64,000 bases of DNA, taken from positions 1 through 64,000 of the forward strand of contig NZ_KV804728.1 of NCBI RefSeq assembly GCF_001811425.1, written 5' to 3'. Below the pieces are notes generated by a model. It saw only the letters and a list, made by a program, of their open reading frames with translations. It did no database searches and was not told where the DNA came from. This stretch comes from Peptoniphilus_A sp001811425. GTDB lineage: Bacteria; Bacillota; Clostridia; Tissierellales; Peptoniphilaceae. Positions within the stretch are counted from its first letter, which is position 1; each line of letters opens with the position of its first letter. Of this stretch, positions 1 through 7,885 are shown in pieces. A program made the translations under genes and the position numbers.

Positions 1-1
1 T

Positions 2-187
2 TTTTTAGATGATGTAATTTATATTGAGAGCTGGAGTCCTAAGTATGAAAATTGTCAAACAGTAAAGCACTGGTTTAATGAATGGAATACAAGAGGAAAA
101 GTGCTTGCTTGGGATATAAAGCAATTTTTTCATAAGGATAATCAAACTATTGTAGAATGGCACTTCAAAAAGAAAATGTCATATTGA
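2..187 (+). pseudogene. NTF2/SnoaL-like protein fragment
   Basis: This frame is open from the window edge to a TGA at 185-187 and encodes about 61 residues containing WFNEWNTRGKVLAWDIKQFF and VEWHF. That pattern resembles small NTF2-like (SnoaL-type) proteins of Firmicutes. The similarity stops abruptly, and the next 100 bases read as an ABC ATPase tail in another frame, so this is probably the left part of a broken gene. Its missing C-terminal part may correspond to the fragment at 1188-1451, which is the matching second half of this kind of fold. The 5' end lies outside the window. The family call is from recognition of pattern only. Confidence 0.45.
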
Positions 188-284
188 GCCAGGTTATGGT
201 AGAATAGTAGGGGATGGGAGTCATAACGAACTAATTTTGAATTGTGATAGCTATAAGTTAATGTATAAAAATGAGTTTGAATGA
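183..284 (+). pseudogene. ABC transporter ATPase C-terminal remnant
   Basis: Frame 3 from about 183 to the TGA at 282-284 reads EPGYGRIVGDGSHNELILN followed by a Y-rich tail. This is the typical extreme C-terminus of an exporter ATPase: the stretch after the H-loop of the form GxIVExGsHxELl. No Walker motifs remain. It directly abuts the NTF2-like fragment in a different frame, so this is a deletion or recombination scar. The VanZ-family gene follows 28 bases later. An ABC transporter plus a VanZ gene also occurs at 48.4-51 kb, so this may be the tail of a similar, mostly lost module. Confidence 0.5.
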
Positions 285-311
285 TTTCAGGATATTAAAG
301 GAGAGTTATTA

Positions 312-833
312 GTGAAACTTCAAGAAAAAAATGTCAAAAATGGAATGAGAATGTTAGCTATATATTATATAATTTGGCTGATCTTTATTCTAGTTTTTAA
401 AATGTCATTTTCTATTAATGATTTATTAATTGAAAGGAAAATAAATTTAATTCCTTTTTACCATGACAATAATGTTAATATTAAAGTTATTTTAGATGAA
501 ATGGTATTAAATATACTTATGTTTTTACCATTAGGAATTATGATTAGATCTATATTTTTTGATAAAAAAAGTTCGAAAAGCATATTTTTTATGCTTACAT
601 TTAGTTTGATTGTAGAATCTTTGCAGTATGTGTTATCGATAGGAATATTTGACATAACTGACATAATTAATAATACTTTAGGCGGTATATTAGGAATAAC
701 ATTATATAGTATTTTTGTTAAAAAAAGTAAATCTAAATTTAAAGTAGATAGATTTATTTTCTTGATAGCTTTTATTGGTGCTATTTTTATAAGTTTAATA
801 TTGATTATTCTTCTTAAATATAATGGTATGTAG
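312..833 (+). CDS. VanZ-family membrane protein
   Basis: A 173-residue membrane protein with about five hydrophobic segments. The VanZ signature is clear: an NLIPF segment near residue 45, NILMFLPLGI near residue 72, and an ES-Q-L-IGIFDITDIINNTLGGILG segment near residues 100-125. VanZ proteins are known for teicoplanin resistance, but most members have no proven role and many ride on mobile elements. The start is a GTG at 312 with GGAG about 8 bases upstream. The gene follows a dead ABC remnant and precedes more remnants, so it may be an orphan. A second VanZ-family gene (48371-48886) lies beside a radical SAM peptide module. Confidence 0.75.
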   Translation: MKLQEKNVKNGMRMLAIYYIIWLIFILVFKMSFSINDLLIERKINLIPFYHDNNVNIKVILDEMVLNILMFLPLGIMIRSIFFDKKSSKSIFFMLTFSLIVESLQYVLSIGIFDITDIINNTLGGILGITLYSIFVKKSKSKFKVDRFIFLIAFIGAIFISLILIILLKYNGM

Positions 834-975
834 ATAAAATTAAAGATTTAAGGCTATAATTAAGCGTTGTTTGAGTAAATAAAGGCTTAAGCTACCTAAT
901 TAAGAGAGTTATTATAAAAGTATTTATCATATAATTATCTTAACAAAGTTGATATTTATTTGTGGTAAGTTGCAG

Positions 976-1010
976 AGTAATATTTTTGTTTGATAGCAAA
1001 AAATATTACT
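976..1010. terminator. Bidirectional hairpin terminator candidate
   Basis: AGTAATATTTTTG and CAAAAAATATTACT form a long AT-rich stem with T/A runs on both sides. It overlaps the stop codon of the short reverse ORF at 1006-1218 and could also end transcription arriving from the VanZ-family gene. The rest of 834-1005 shows no gene. Confidence 0.5.
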
Positions 1011-1218
1011 TATATAACTCATTATTAAGATATCTATCGGTATTTTTTCTTAATTGAGTAAGCTCGTAAATCAAGATGTTCTTATTGGAATATTCTACCA
1101 TAAGAATATCTTTTTTACTTTTATATTCATCGTAAATATTTGATAGTTCTTTTATGCTTAAATTTTTATACTTGTTTTTATCTAAAGTTTTTTGCCTTAG
1201 ATGAGTATATAAGGGCAA
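1006..1218 (-). CDS. Small hypothetical protein or gene remnant
   Basis: A 70-residue lysine-rich, mostly helical reading frame, with KNLSIKELSNIYDEYKSKKD near the N-terminus and a QLRKNTDRYLNNELYK tail. I do not recognise it. A hairpin terminator sits exactly at its stop codon, which favours a real gene end. However, its first residues are antisense to the NTF2-like fragment on the other strand and no good ribosome binding site precedes the ATG, so its 5' part has probably been lost. It may be the C-terminal remnant of a larger protein. Confidence 0.3.
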   Translation of the reverse strand: MPLYTHLRQKTLDKNKYKNLSIKELSNIYDEYKSKKDILMVEYSNKNILIYELTQLRKNTDRYLNNELYK

Positions 1219-1451
1219 ATTGTGAATATCCCGGAAATTGGAACGGAGAAATAGAGAGAATTGAAGAAAATGAAGATACTATTATTTTAGCTTGTCGGGT
1301 TTTTCCAACAGATAATAGTGAGTCTTTTCATGTAGTAAGTTTTATCTATCTTGAAGATAATTTGATTGTTGATATGGATGAATATTGGTCTTATGATGGA
1401 TTGGCACCAGAATGGCGTAAGAAAATGAAAATTGGGAAACGCATTAGGTAA
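1188..1451 (+). pseudogene. NTF2/SnoaL-like C-terminal fragment
   Basis: From about 1188 this frame reads ANCEYPGNWNGEIERI, then DTIILACRVFPTDNSESFHV, then VDMDEYWSYDGLAPEWR. This is the C-terminal half of small NTF2-like proteins. The open frame extends back to 1140, but residues before about ALDEYIRANC do not fit the family and overlap a reverse ORF, so the N-terminus has been replaced. Together with the fragment at 2-187 it suggests one NTF2-like gene broken and separated by about 1 kb, or two related fragments. Confidence 0.5.
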
Positions 1452-1497
1452 ATTTCAATTTTGAAAATCAAGCAATTTAATAAAAACTAACACAGTA

Positions 1498-1529
1498 ACA
1501 GTAAATCAAAAATGGTTTGCTGTTTTTTA
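1498..1529 (+). terminator. Hairpin plus T-run upstream of tnpW
   Basis: ACAGTAAATC and GGTTTGCTGT form a 10-bp stem (with two wobble pairs) followed by a run of T. It lies 27 bases before the tnpW start and no promoter is visible between them. This is one of a series of terminator-like hairpins found just upstream of transfer genes in this window. Confidence 0.5.
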
Positions 1530-1555
1530 TTGTCTAAAAATGGAAAGGAGAACTT

Positions 1556-1720
1556 ATGGAAGAAGAAAAAAGAAAAATACAAGTACCACCACATAAACAG
1601 TTAATTATGGATATTGGGAAGACAAAATATACTGTAAACCTACATTTTAAGCAAGGAACAGGCGAAACATACAAGGATAAAATATTAAAGCTAATCAAGA
1701 GAGAAACAGAAAAGATATAA
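1556..1720 (+). CDS. tnpW: Transposon-encoded protein TnpW
   Basis: A 54-residue protein with an IQVPPHKQLIMDIGKTKY segment and a VNLHFKQGTGETYKDKIL segment. This fits the short TnpW family carried by Tn1549/CTn-type conjugative elements, whose role is not established. AAAGGAG precedes the ATG by 7 bases. It lies directly upstream of the truncated virD4. In related elements genes such as pcfB and the virD4 N-terminus would be expected here, so a deletion seems to have joined tnpW to the middle of virD4. Confidence 0.75.
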   Translation: MEEEKRKIQVPPHKQLIMDIGKTKYTVNLHFKQGTGETYKDKILKLIKRETEKI

Positions 1721-1764
1721 ATTTTTCAAAGAAATTTTGTTTATGTCCTTGACAAATCTTCCCA

Positions 1765-3000
1765 AAAGGCACACTTGTGTTAGAGTGTGGAAAAATGCTT
1801 TATGAAAATGGATATGACATAAAGATTTTAAACACAATAAACTTTAAAAAATCAATGAAATACAATCCCTTTGCATATTTGAGAAGTGAAAAAGATATTT
1901 TAAAGCTTGTCCAAACGATTATTGCTAATACTAAGGGAGATGGAGAAAAGGCTGGAGAAGATTTTTGGGTAAAGGCTGAGAAGTTATATTACACCGCCCT
2001 TATCGGTTATATCTATTATGAAGCACCAGAAGAAGAAAAGAACTTTAAGACGCTATTGGATATGATTGACGCAAGTGAAGTCAGAGAAGATGACGAAACC
2101 TATATGAACCCAATTGATAGGCTTTTTGAAGCACTTGAAAAGAAAGATCCAAGTCATTTTGCAGTTAAGCAATATAAGAAATATAAGCTGGCAGCAGGGA
2201 AAACTGCCAAGTCAATTCTAATATCTTGTGGAGCAAGACTTGCACCTTTTGATATAAGAGAGCTTAGAGAGCTAATGAGCGAAGATGAACTAGAGCTTGA
2301 TAAAATTGGAGATAGAAAAACTGCTTTATTCGTAATAATATCAGACACAGATGATACCTTTAACTTTGTAGTCTCAATAATGTATTCCCAATTATTTAAT
2401 CTACTATGTGATAAGGCAGATGATGTGTATGGTGGAAGACTTCCAGTTCATGTTAGGTGTCTACTTGATGAGTTTGCAAATATAGGATTAATTCCTAAAT
2501 TTGAGAAACTAATAGCGACAATTCGTTCAAGAGAAATATCAGCAAGCATAATTCTGCAAGCTCAATCTCAATTAAAAGCAATTTACAAAGACCATGCAGA
2601 TACAATAGTTGGTAACTGCGACTCTACACTCTTTTTAGGAGGAAAAGAAAAAACAACAGTAAAAGAATTATCAGAAACTTTAGGAAAAGAAACCATAGAC
2701 CTATATAACACATCAGAAACAAGATCAAATCAAAAATCTTTTGGACTAAATTATCAAAAAACTGGTAAGGAACTTATGAGCCAAGATGAAATAACTGTAA
2801 TGGATGGCGGTAAGTGTATTTATCAGTTAAGAGGAGTAAGACCTTTCTTATCTGATAAATTTGATATTACAAAGCATAAAAATTATAAGTTACTGGAAGA
2901 TTATGATAAGAAGAACTTGTTTGATGTAGAAGAGTATTTAAAAAATAGAGATAGGGTAAAGTTAAAATCAAGTTATAAAATAAATAGGTTAAATATTTGA
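1765..3000 (+). pseudogene. virD4: VirD4-like coupling protein, N-terminally truncated
   Basis: The reading frame matches VirD4/TraG-type conjugal coupling ATPases from the PKGTLVLECGKML region to the C-terminus. It contains LLDEFANIGLIPKFEKLIAT (Walker B region) and IILQAQSQLKAIY. The membrane anchor and the Walker A loop, normally encoded upstream, are missing. The only available start is a GTG at 1777 without a good ribosome binding site, giving 407 residues. A coupling protein without Walker A cannot be a working ATPase, so this copy is very likely dead. The C-terminal half is well preserved, so the truncation looks recent. A second, more decayed piece of the same gene lies at 3359-3675. 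Confidence 0.8.
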
Positions 3001-3018
3001 TTTTATGGAGAAAGCAAA

Positions 3019-3294
3019 ATGTGTGAAAGTAGAAAATCATCTTTAATTATATTAAATATAAATGGGGAGCAGTTTATTCTAGAAAGTGATACAGAACTCA
3101 CAATGGATAAGAAAAATTATATTGAAGCAATATGTGAGACAATGTACGATGAGAGCAATGAATGGTATGAAAATATATATGATATGTCCCCATATGATAT
3201 AGCTGAGCTATTTGAAAAAACAGTAAAAGAAGAAGTAGGAATAACTGTTACATTTAAAGCGATAGATCTCGAAGTATCTATTTTAGAAGACTAG
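3019..3294 (+). CDS. Hypothetical acidic protein, 91 residues
   Basis: An acidic soluble protein with an ATG start and a TGGAGA ribosome binding site 9 bases upstream. Visible features are a short beta-rich start (SLIILNINGEQFILES), a central YDESNEWYENIYDMSPYDIAELF helix-rich segment, and a VTFKAIDLEVSILED end. I do not recognise the family. It sits between a truncated virD4 and a decayed second virD4 fragment, so it was probably brought in by the same rearrangement. Confidence 0.5.
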   Translation: MCESRKSSLIILNINGEQFILESDTELTMDKKNYIEAICETMYDESNEWYENIYDMSPYDIAELFEKTVKEEVGITVTFKAIDLEVSILED

Positions 3295-3358
3295 AAATAA
3301 GGCATTAATAGACGATAGAAATTAAAAACTCTAAAAAGAAAAATCAGCAAATATAATA

Positions 3359-3675
3359 TTTCAACACAATCTCAATTAAAAGCAATTTATAAAGAACATT
3401 CAGATACAATAGAACTATATAACACATCAGAAACAAGATTAAACCAAAAATCTTTTGGTCTAAATTACCAAAAAACTGGTAAAGAACTTATGAGCCAAGA
3501 TGAAATAATTGTAATGGATGATGGTAAGTAAATATATCAACTAAGAGGAGTAAGACACTTTTTATCTGATTAATTCGATATTACTAAGTATATGAATTAC
3601 AAGTTGTTGGAAGATTATGAAAAGAAAAATTTATTTGATGTAGAGGACTTTTTAAAAATAATTATAAGATAAAAT
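3359..3675 (+). pseudogene. Decayed second virD4 C-terminal fragment
   Basis: The DNA is clearly similar to the end of the virD4 gene at 2550-2960, including the coding for STQSQLKAIYKEHSDTIELY, for NQKSFGLNYQKTGKELMSQD and for LLEDYEKKNLFDVED. About 31 codons (the LFLGGKEKTTVKE region) are missing between DTI and ELYNTS, and in-frame stops follow GGK and LSD. It is a non-functional duplicate or the trace of an exchange between related elements. The intervening bases 3295-3358 hold a partial copy of the GACGATAG hairpin seen at 4938. Confidence 0.85.
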
Positions 3676-3774
3676 TAAATAGAAATAATTTGATTACAAG
3701 ATTATGATTGGGTGCTAGCATTAAAGAATTTTTGCTATAATATTAATAAATAGTACTACGGAGGTTAACATATT

Positions 3775-4926
3775 ATGTCTTTTGATAATAAGGAAAAATT
3801 TAAAAATGAGATTAAAAAGCTATTTGATTCAATATATGATTTAAATAATCAAGATTTTCCTGAAGAATTCAAGTTTTTACAACTTAATGAACAAGATTTG
3901 CTTAAAAGCAAAAAAAGAAATAGCAAATGCAATTATGTACACTGTAATGAAAGAGCCATAGGATCCCATTCGTATTCTCGAGATTTTTTAAATTCTATTA
4001 CTCAATATGATGATGAAATATTTTGTTTAAATTTGGATAATATGTATAGAAATATGTACATTAATAGAGAATATTTTCCATTAAATAAAAAACATATAAA
4101 TAATGCTGGTGTGGAAAATTTATTTTGTTCTAAGCATGATAATGAAGTTTTTGAAAGAATAGAAAATTTGAGATTTAAAACAGATTTGGATACCTATTTG
4201 CATCTATACGGATATAGGTTTTTTATTTTTGAGTACTATCACGAGAATATGACCAAAAAAGAATTACAACCCAAAATATATGAGAATAAGAGCTATTCGA
4301 AACAAATCAATAAAGAGCTACAAGAAAAATATTTGTCCGATAAAGAATATACTATAGATTTCCTAGATAATTTATATAACAAAAGTAATTTTGACAAGGT
4401 AAAGGAAGTATATGATAAAATTTTTTGTGATAATTCATCACCAACATGTAAAGAATTTTCTGAAAATTTCATATTAAAGAAGTTTAAACTTAAAGGTGAA
4501 ATTAATTTTTTTGCCAATGGCTCTATGGCATATAAAAATGACTATTCAGATATAAATAGCCATTTGCCTTCTGTTTATGCGATTGTCCCTGATAGAGAAT
4601 ACAAATACTCATATTTTACAATAATAACACCTAGGCAGGAAGAAAATTCTATGAAAATAGTGTTTGATGAATTTGATAAGTTATATCATAAATATATCAA
4701 GGAAGATAATAAAGAATTCTTAAAGTATGTAATGCTTTTTATTTTAGATTGTAGTCAGAACATTTTTTTTGTTGAAAAGTTTTATAAGAGGTTAACAAAT
4801 AATAATGATATTGATAACTTTAAAAAAGTGTATTACTATTTAGCTCAAGCAAGATTGTGTAACGATATAAGTGTATATTTAAGACAAATAGCATATGAGT
4901 ATATTAGTAAAATCAATTTTATTTAG
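3775..4926 (+). CDS. HNH-like zinc-motif protein, defence candidate
   Basis: A 383-residue soluble protein. Residues 51-70 read KCNYVHCNERAIGSHSYSRD and residues 117-126 read FCSKHDNEVF. This gives Cys52, Cys57, His65, Cys118 and His121. That C-x4-C...IxSHxxS...FCxxHDxxxF layout resembles zinc-dependent HNH-like modules found in a loose group of uncharacterised proteins, several of them near defence genes. The remaining 250 residues are helical with no recognised domain. GGAGG precedes the ATG. The gene is flanked by a virD4 remnant and a terminator, so it is cargo between the virD4 and ssb genes of the conjugative element. Nuclease function is inference only. Confidence 0.55.
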   Translation: MSFDNKEKFKNEIKKLFDSIYDLNNQDFPEEFKFLQLNEQDLLKSKKRNSKCNYVHCNERAIGSHSYSRDFLNSITQYDDEIFCLNLDNMYRNMYINREYFPLNKKHINNAGVENLFCSKHDNEVFERIENLRFKTDLDTYLHLYGYRFFIFEYYHENMTKKELQPKIYENKSYSKQINKELQEKYLSDKEYTIDFLDNLYNKSNFDKVKEVYDKIFCDNSSPTCKEFSENFILKKFKLKGEINFFANGSMAYKNDYSDINSHLPSVYAIVPDREYKYSYFTIITPRQEENSMKIVFDEFDKLYHKYIKEDNKEFLKYVMLFILDCSQNIFFVEKFYKRLTNNNDIDNFKKVYYYLAQARLCNDISVYLRQIAYEYISKINFI

Positions 4927-4937
4927 AAATTTTAGTT

Positions 4938-4972
4938 GGCGATAGAAATTAAAAACTCTATCGTCTTTTTTT
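4938..4972 (+). terminator. Intrinsic terminator
   Basis: GGCGATAG and CTATCGTC form an 8-bp stem (one G-T pair) followed by TTTTTTT. It ends the HNH-like gene and lies 24 bases before a micro-ORF with a strong ribosome binding site. A partial copy occurs near 3313. Confidence 0.7.
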
Positions 4973-4995
4973 ATACTCAAAATTAGGAGGTTAAG

Positions 4996-5022
4996 ATGGT
5001 AAGGATAAGAAGTCCCACTTAA
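4996..5022 (+). CDS. Possible leader micro-ORF (MVRIRSPT)
   Basis: AGGAGG ends 5 bases before an ATG that opens an 8-residue frame, MVRIRSPT. It lies between two terminator hairpins (4938-4972 and 5047-5078) ahead of ssb. It could be a translated leader involved in attenuation or the first codons of a lost gene. Too short to be sure. Confidence 0.25.
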   Translation: MVRIRSPT

Positions 5023-5046
5023 AACAATTTAATATATAAGACATTT

Positions 5047-5078
5047 AGCGATTGAATTATAAGTTCAGTCGCTTTTTT
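5047..5078 (+). terminator. Terminator-like hairpin upstream of ssb
   Basis: AGCGATTGAA and TTCAGTCGCT form a 10-bp stem followed by six T. It lies 34 bases before the ssb start with no promoter seen between them. Confidence 0.65.
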
Positions 5079-5111
5079 AATTGAAATTTATAGATTAAGG
5101 AGAAGAAATTA

Positions 5112-5423
5112 ATGGATAGAGAAATGATAAATATTAATGCAAATTTAGTTAATGAAGCTAAATTTTCAGAATTTGAAAAAGATGGAGAAAATGTTCAAGT
5201 AGCAAATTTTGCTCTTGTAAAAAAATATGGAAAGGGCAAAGAATATACAAATTGTTCAGTATATGGAGAAAAGGTAGAAATTGTAAAAGAATTTGAAAAA
5301 GGAGATCTAATCCATGTCTTTGGATATTTCAAAGAAAACAAAAAAGGAGATAAGGTCTACAAGAACTTTATAGTTAAATCACTAAACAAAATAGAAAATA
5401 AGAAAGAAAACGAGGAGGAATAA
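5112..5423 (+). CDS. ssb: Single-stranded DNA-binding protein of the ICE
   Basis: A 103-residue single OB-fold protein with NINANLVNEAKFSEFEKDGE at the start and YTNCSVYGEKVEIVKEFEKG in the middle, typical of the short SSB proteins encoded next to maff2 in Tn1549/CTn-type elements. It would protect transferred single strands in the recipient or donor. The ATG has an AAGGAG site 7 bases upstream. It ends one base before the maff2 start, so the two are co-translated. A longer SSB-like protein with a similar OB fold is encoded at 42109. Confidence 0.8.
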   Translation: MDREMININANLVNEAKFSEFEKDGENVQVANFALVKKYGKGKEYTNCSVYGEKVEIVKEFEKGDLIHVFGYFKENKKGDKVYKNFIVKSLNKIENKKENEEE

Positions 5424-5424
5424 T

Positions 5425-5583
5425 ATGGAATTTTTTACAGCTGGAGTTGGAGTTTTAAAGACACTTGTAACTGCAATTGGTGCAGGTTTAGGAGCATGGG
5501 GAGTTATTAACTTAATGGAAGGTTATGGTAATGATAACCCTGGTGCTAAATCTCAAGGTATTAAGCAATTTATGGCAAAATAA
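5425..5583 (+). pseudogene. maff2: maff2, 5' part, interrupted by a mobile element
   Basis: The frame starts with a strong GAGGAGG site and encodes a Maff2-family protein start: a hydrophobic GVGVLKTLVTAIGAGLGAWG segment, then NLMEGYGNDNPGAKSQGIKQ. It ends early as FMAK-stop. The missing end, GIKQLMAGGGIVLIG followed by LLANALK, is found in frame at 19877-19960, directly after a large serine recombinase gene. Joining the two halves restores a protein of about 71 residues of normal Maff2 type. Maff2 is a small membrane protein of unknown role in these conjugative elements, encoded between ssb and the TrbL-like gene, exactly as here. Confidence 0.85.
5557..5576 (+). repeat. Left end (att-like) repeat in maff2
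   Basis: GGTATTAAGCAATTTATGGC here matches 16 of 20 positions of GGCATAAAGCAGCTTATGGC at 19877-19896. The two copies bound the serine-recombinase element, so the strand exchange probably took place within this stretch. Confidence 0.7.
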
Positions 5584-5636
5584 GGACGGAATAACACAAC
5601 AAATTCTCTAAAACAAATCACTAAATCAATGTAAGA

Positions 5637-5665
5637 TTGAATGAAATCAATATTTATGCTATAAT
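5637..5665 (+). promoter_or_regulatory. Promoter of the Xre-family gene
   Basis: TTGAAT (5637-5642), 17 bases, then TATAAT (5660-5665) gives a near-consensus sigma-A promoter 40 bases before the small Xre-type gene. The extended region resembles the sequence at 16312-16340. Confidence 0.75.
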
Positions 5666-5704
5666 TAATTAAATAAATCTAATAGAGAGAAAAAGAGGGA
5701 TATT

Positions 5705-5923
5705 ATGGCACTTAACTATAAACCATTATGGATACAGTTAGCAAAAAAAGGATTAAAGAAAACAGATGTAATAGCCATGGCAGGACTTACAACAAATGTT
5801 ATGGCACAAATGGGCAAGGATAAACCAATAACAATGAAAAACATAGAAAAGATATGTAAAGCTCTAAAATGTACGCCTAATGATATATTTAGTTTTGAAA
5901 ATACATTTGAAAGTGAGATTTAA
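5705..5923 (+). CDS. Xre-family helix-turn-helix regulator
   Basis: A 72-residue protein consisting of one Cro/CI-type helix-turn-helix: YKPLWIQLAKKGLKKTDVIA, then GLTTNVMAQMGKDKPITMKN, then IEKICKALKCTPNDIFSF. This is the short YozG-like form common on mobile elements. It probably represses its own strong promoter and possibly other genes of the inserted element. The start codon follows an AGAGGGAT site. It is the first gene after the left end of the element. Confidence 0.75.
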   Translation: MALNYKPLWIQLAKKGLKKTDVIAMAGLTTNVMAQMGKDKPITMKNIEKICKALKCTPNDIFSFENTFESEI

Positions 5924-5969
5924 AATCAACAGAGATATATTAAAAATACAAAAAATATTATTTTAAATG

Positions 5970-6008
5970 GTCAAAACACTTGACTATTTTTTTTAAACAT
6001 GATATACT
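5970..6008 (+). promoter_or_regulatory. Promoter and operator of the blaI-blaR pair
   Basis: TTGACT (5980-5985), 17 bases and TATACT (6003-6008) form a strong promoter. The perfect palindrome GTCAA-AACAC-TTGAC (5970-5984) overlaps the -35 box, the expected place for a repressor operator. Autorepression by the BlaI-type protein is the natural reading. Confidence 0.65.
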
Positions 6009-6081
6009 CAAAGTGAAAATAATTAAAAATACAAAAATGAAAAAGCGAATGAAAATGTAATTTATATAGGAGGTAATATAG

Positions 6082-6504
6082 TTGGAATTTTCAGATGGTG
6101 AATTACTAGTAATGGAAGAATTGTGGAAAGGCGATGTCTTAGACGAAAATGGAGAAATCCAAGCCTTAGCCTTATCAAAAATATTGATGGAAAAGTACGA
6201 TATAAGCAAAACCTCTTGCTACACCTTTTTTGGAAGATTAGTAGAAAAAGGGGCGATAGCCAGGAGATATCCTAAATACACAATTAGGGTCCTTGTATCA
6301 AGGGAGGATGCTCTACTAAATAAGCAAAAAGAAGCCTTTCACAAACTTTTTAAAGGATCGCTTTTAAATATGTGTAAAACGTTTTTGCAAAATGAAAAAG
6401 TTACAAAAGAAGAAATAGAAGAGATGAAAAAATTAATAGATAGCTTTGACGAAGAGGACGAAGAGGACCAAGAGGAAGACAAGGATGGCAATAAGTCTAG
6501 TTAG
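6082..6504 (+). CDS. blaI: BlaI/MecI-type repressor
   Basis: A 140-residue winged-helix repressor. The N-terminus has SDGELLVMEELWKGDVLDEN, the family motif for the first helices, followed by ALSKILMEKYDISKTSCYTF with the recognition helix. The C-terminal third is a dimerisation helix ending in an acidic EED-rich tail. The start is a TTG at 6082, chosen because AGGAGG ends 8 bases before it. Its last 20 bases overlap the start of the M56 protease gene, the classical blaI-blaR arrangement. Known family members are cleaved after the protease senses a signal. No beta-lactamase gene is nearby, so the trigger here is probably not, or not only, a beta-lactam. Confidence 0.85.
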   Translation: MEFSDGELLVMEELWKGDVLDENGEIQALALSKILMEKYDISKTSCYTFFGRLVEKGAIARRYPKYTIRVLVSREDALLNKQKEAFHKLFKGSLLNMCKTFLQNEKVTKEEIEEMKKLIDSFDEEDEEDQEEDKDGNKSS

Positions 6505-7870
6505 GGTAATTACTCTAGAAAAATCTATAAAAAGTCTTTACTTACTAGTTCTAATTCTCTTAGTTAGACCAATATTAAACAAGAAAGCCTTTAGGTCAGC
6601 AAGTATTATTTTGTGGATAGTATTATTAATATATTTAACAAGTCCCTATGAATTTAAGCTAGGAATAGAAAGTGTAAAGAAAAATAGTATTTTATCATAT
6701 TTGCTAGGTTTAACAAATCTTTTTAATTCTTGCTTATGTTGGTTAGTAAATAAACTAGTAAATAAACTAGGTTATATATTTTTTAAACTAAACCGGATAA
6801 TCGGTTCGATTTTGATTTTCACTTATTTGGGAATAAAAATTTATAAATTTCATAAAGTTATGAAAGGCTCTACGCTTACCCATAATACTTTATGCAAAGA
6901 AAAAATAAGTGAATTTGGATTAAAAAGAAAAGTAGAGATTTATATAAATAACAATTTTAAAACACCCCTTACCTTTGGCGTTTTAAGACCCAAGATAATC
7001 CTACAAGATCATATACTAGATGATGAAAAATTGCTAGACCATGTTTTGATCCATGAATTGATCCATATAAAGAAATTTCATATTTTACTTAACCACCTGG
7101 TAAATATTGTAGCCTGCCTATATTGGTACAATCCAATCTTATGGCTAAGCTTAAAATATATAGACCAAGATATAGAAATAAATTGCGATAAGCTAGTGGT
7201 TCAACAATTAGGCGACACAATAAAAAATAGAAAAGAATATTGCATGTCAATGCTAAAGTTATTAGAAATAAAAAGCAATACAAATAATTTTGTTTTAAAT
7301 TTAAACCCAAATAAAGAAAGGATGCTTATTATGAAAAAATGGAAAAAGACACTTGCAGGTTTGATGGTTTTTATGTTTGCGTTTACATTTTGTTTACCGG
7401 TATTTGCCAATGTGACCGACCTAAATCAAGATAGGATTGATACAAAAGGTGAAATAGTCACTAATATTAACTCGGAATTTGGAGATAGGGTTCAAATAAT
7501 AAGTGATGAAGAGTATCAAAAGTTAGAATTAGGAGAAGTATCGAGGACAGGTCTTAGAGCAGCAAATGTTGATGAGAATATAAGATTAAGTAGATTTGAT
7601 AAGATAGACTATGAATTTAACATGGATACCTGGACAGGTCCAGTTCATGATGGTTTTACAGTTAGATTAAAAGATATGTCTTGCTCAGGTGGAATTAAAT
7701 ATCAGGTAATTATTGAAGAAGATGGAAAAATTATATATAACAAATTTTTTTCTTCAGACTCAATATTAAAGGTTAAGGCTAATAGAGGAAGTAGATATGT
7801 TGTTACGATTGATAATGAATCAAATAAAACATTATCAGGAAAGGTAAAGATAAACTCATATGTAAGATAG
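6485..7870 (+). CDS. BlaR1-like M56 membrane protease with unusual ectodomain
   Basis: A 461-residue membrane protein. The start at 6485 is preferred over an upstream in-frame ATG because AGAGG precedes it by 9 bases and family proteins begin with a hydrophobic helix. The M56 zinc protease motif HELIH is at residues 190-194, with EINCD about 40 residues later. Around residue 283 comes MKKWKKTLAGLMVFMFAFTF, a helix that looks like a complete signal peptide. It is followed by about 155 extracytoplasmic residues rich in beta-strands (GGIKYQVIIEEDGKIIYN). The penicillin-binding sensor domain of true BlaR1 is absent. The protein probably senses something else outside the cell and inactivates the BlaI-type repressor. 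Confidence 0.75.
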   Translation: MAISLVRVITLEKSIKSLYLLVLILLVRPILNKKAFRSASIILWIVLLIYLTSPYEFKLGIESVKKNSILSYLLGLTNLFNSCLCWLVNKLVNKLGYIFFKLNRIIGSILIFTYLGIKIYKFHKVMKGSTLTHNTLCKEKISEFGLKRKVEIYINNNFKTPLTFGVLRPKIILQDHILDDEKLLDHVLIHELIHIKKFHILLNHLVNIVACLYWYNPILWLSLKYIDQDIEINCDKLVVQQLGDTIKNRKEYCMSMLKLLEIKSNTNNFVLNLNPNKERMLIMKKWKKTLAGLMVFMFAFTFCLPVFANVTDLNQDRIDTKGEIVTNINSEFGDRVQIISDEEYQKLELGEVSRTGLRAANVDENIRLSRFDKIDYEFNMDTWTGPVHDGFTVRLKDMSCSGGIKYQVIIEEDGKIIYNKFFSSDSILKVKANRGSRYVVTIDNESNKTLSGKVKINSYVR

Positions 7871-7885
7871 ATAGGAGGTAAAATA

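Noticed and set aside
458..664. Reverse frame within the VanZ-family gene
   Set aside because: It is antisense to recognised VanZ motifs and has no start signals.
6082..7870. A beta-lactam resistance operon
   Set aside because: The repressor and protease look like BlaI and BlaR1, but there is no beta-lactamase or PBP2a gene and the sensor domain of the protease is not penicillin-binding.
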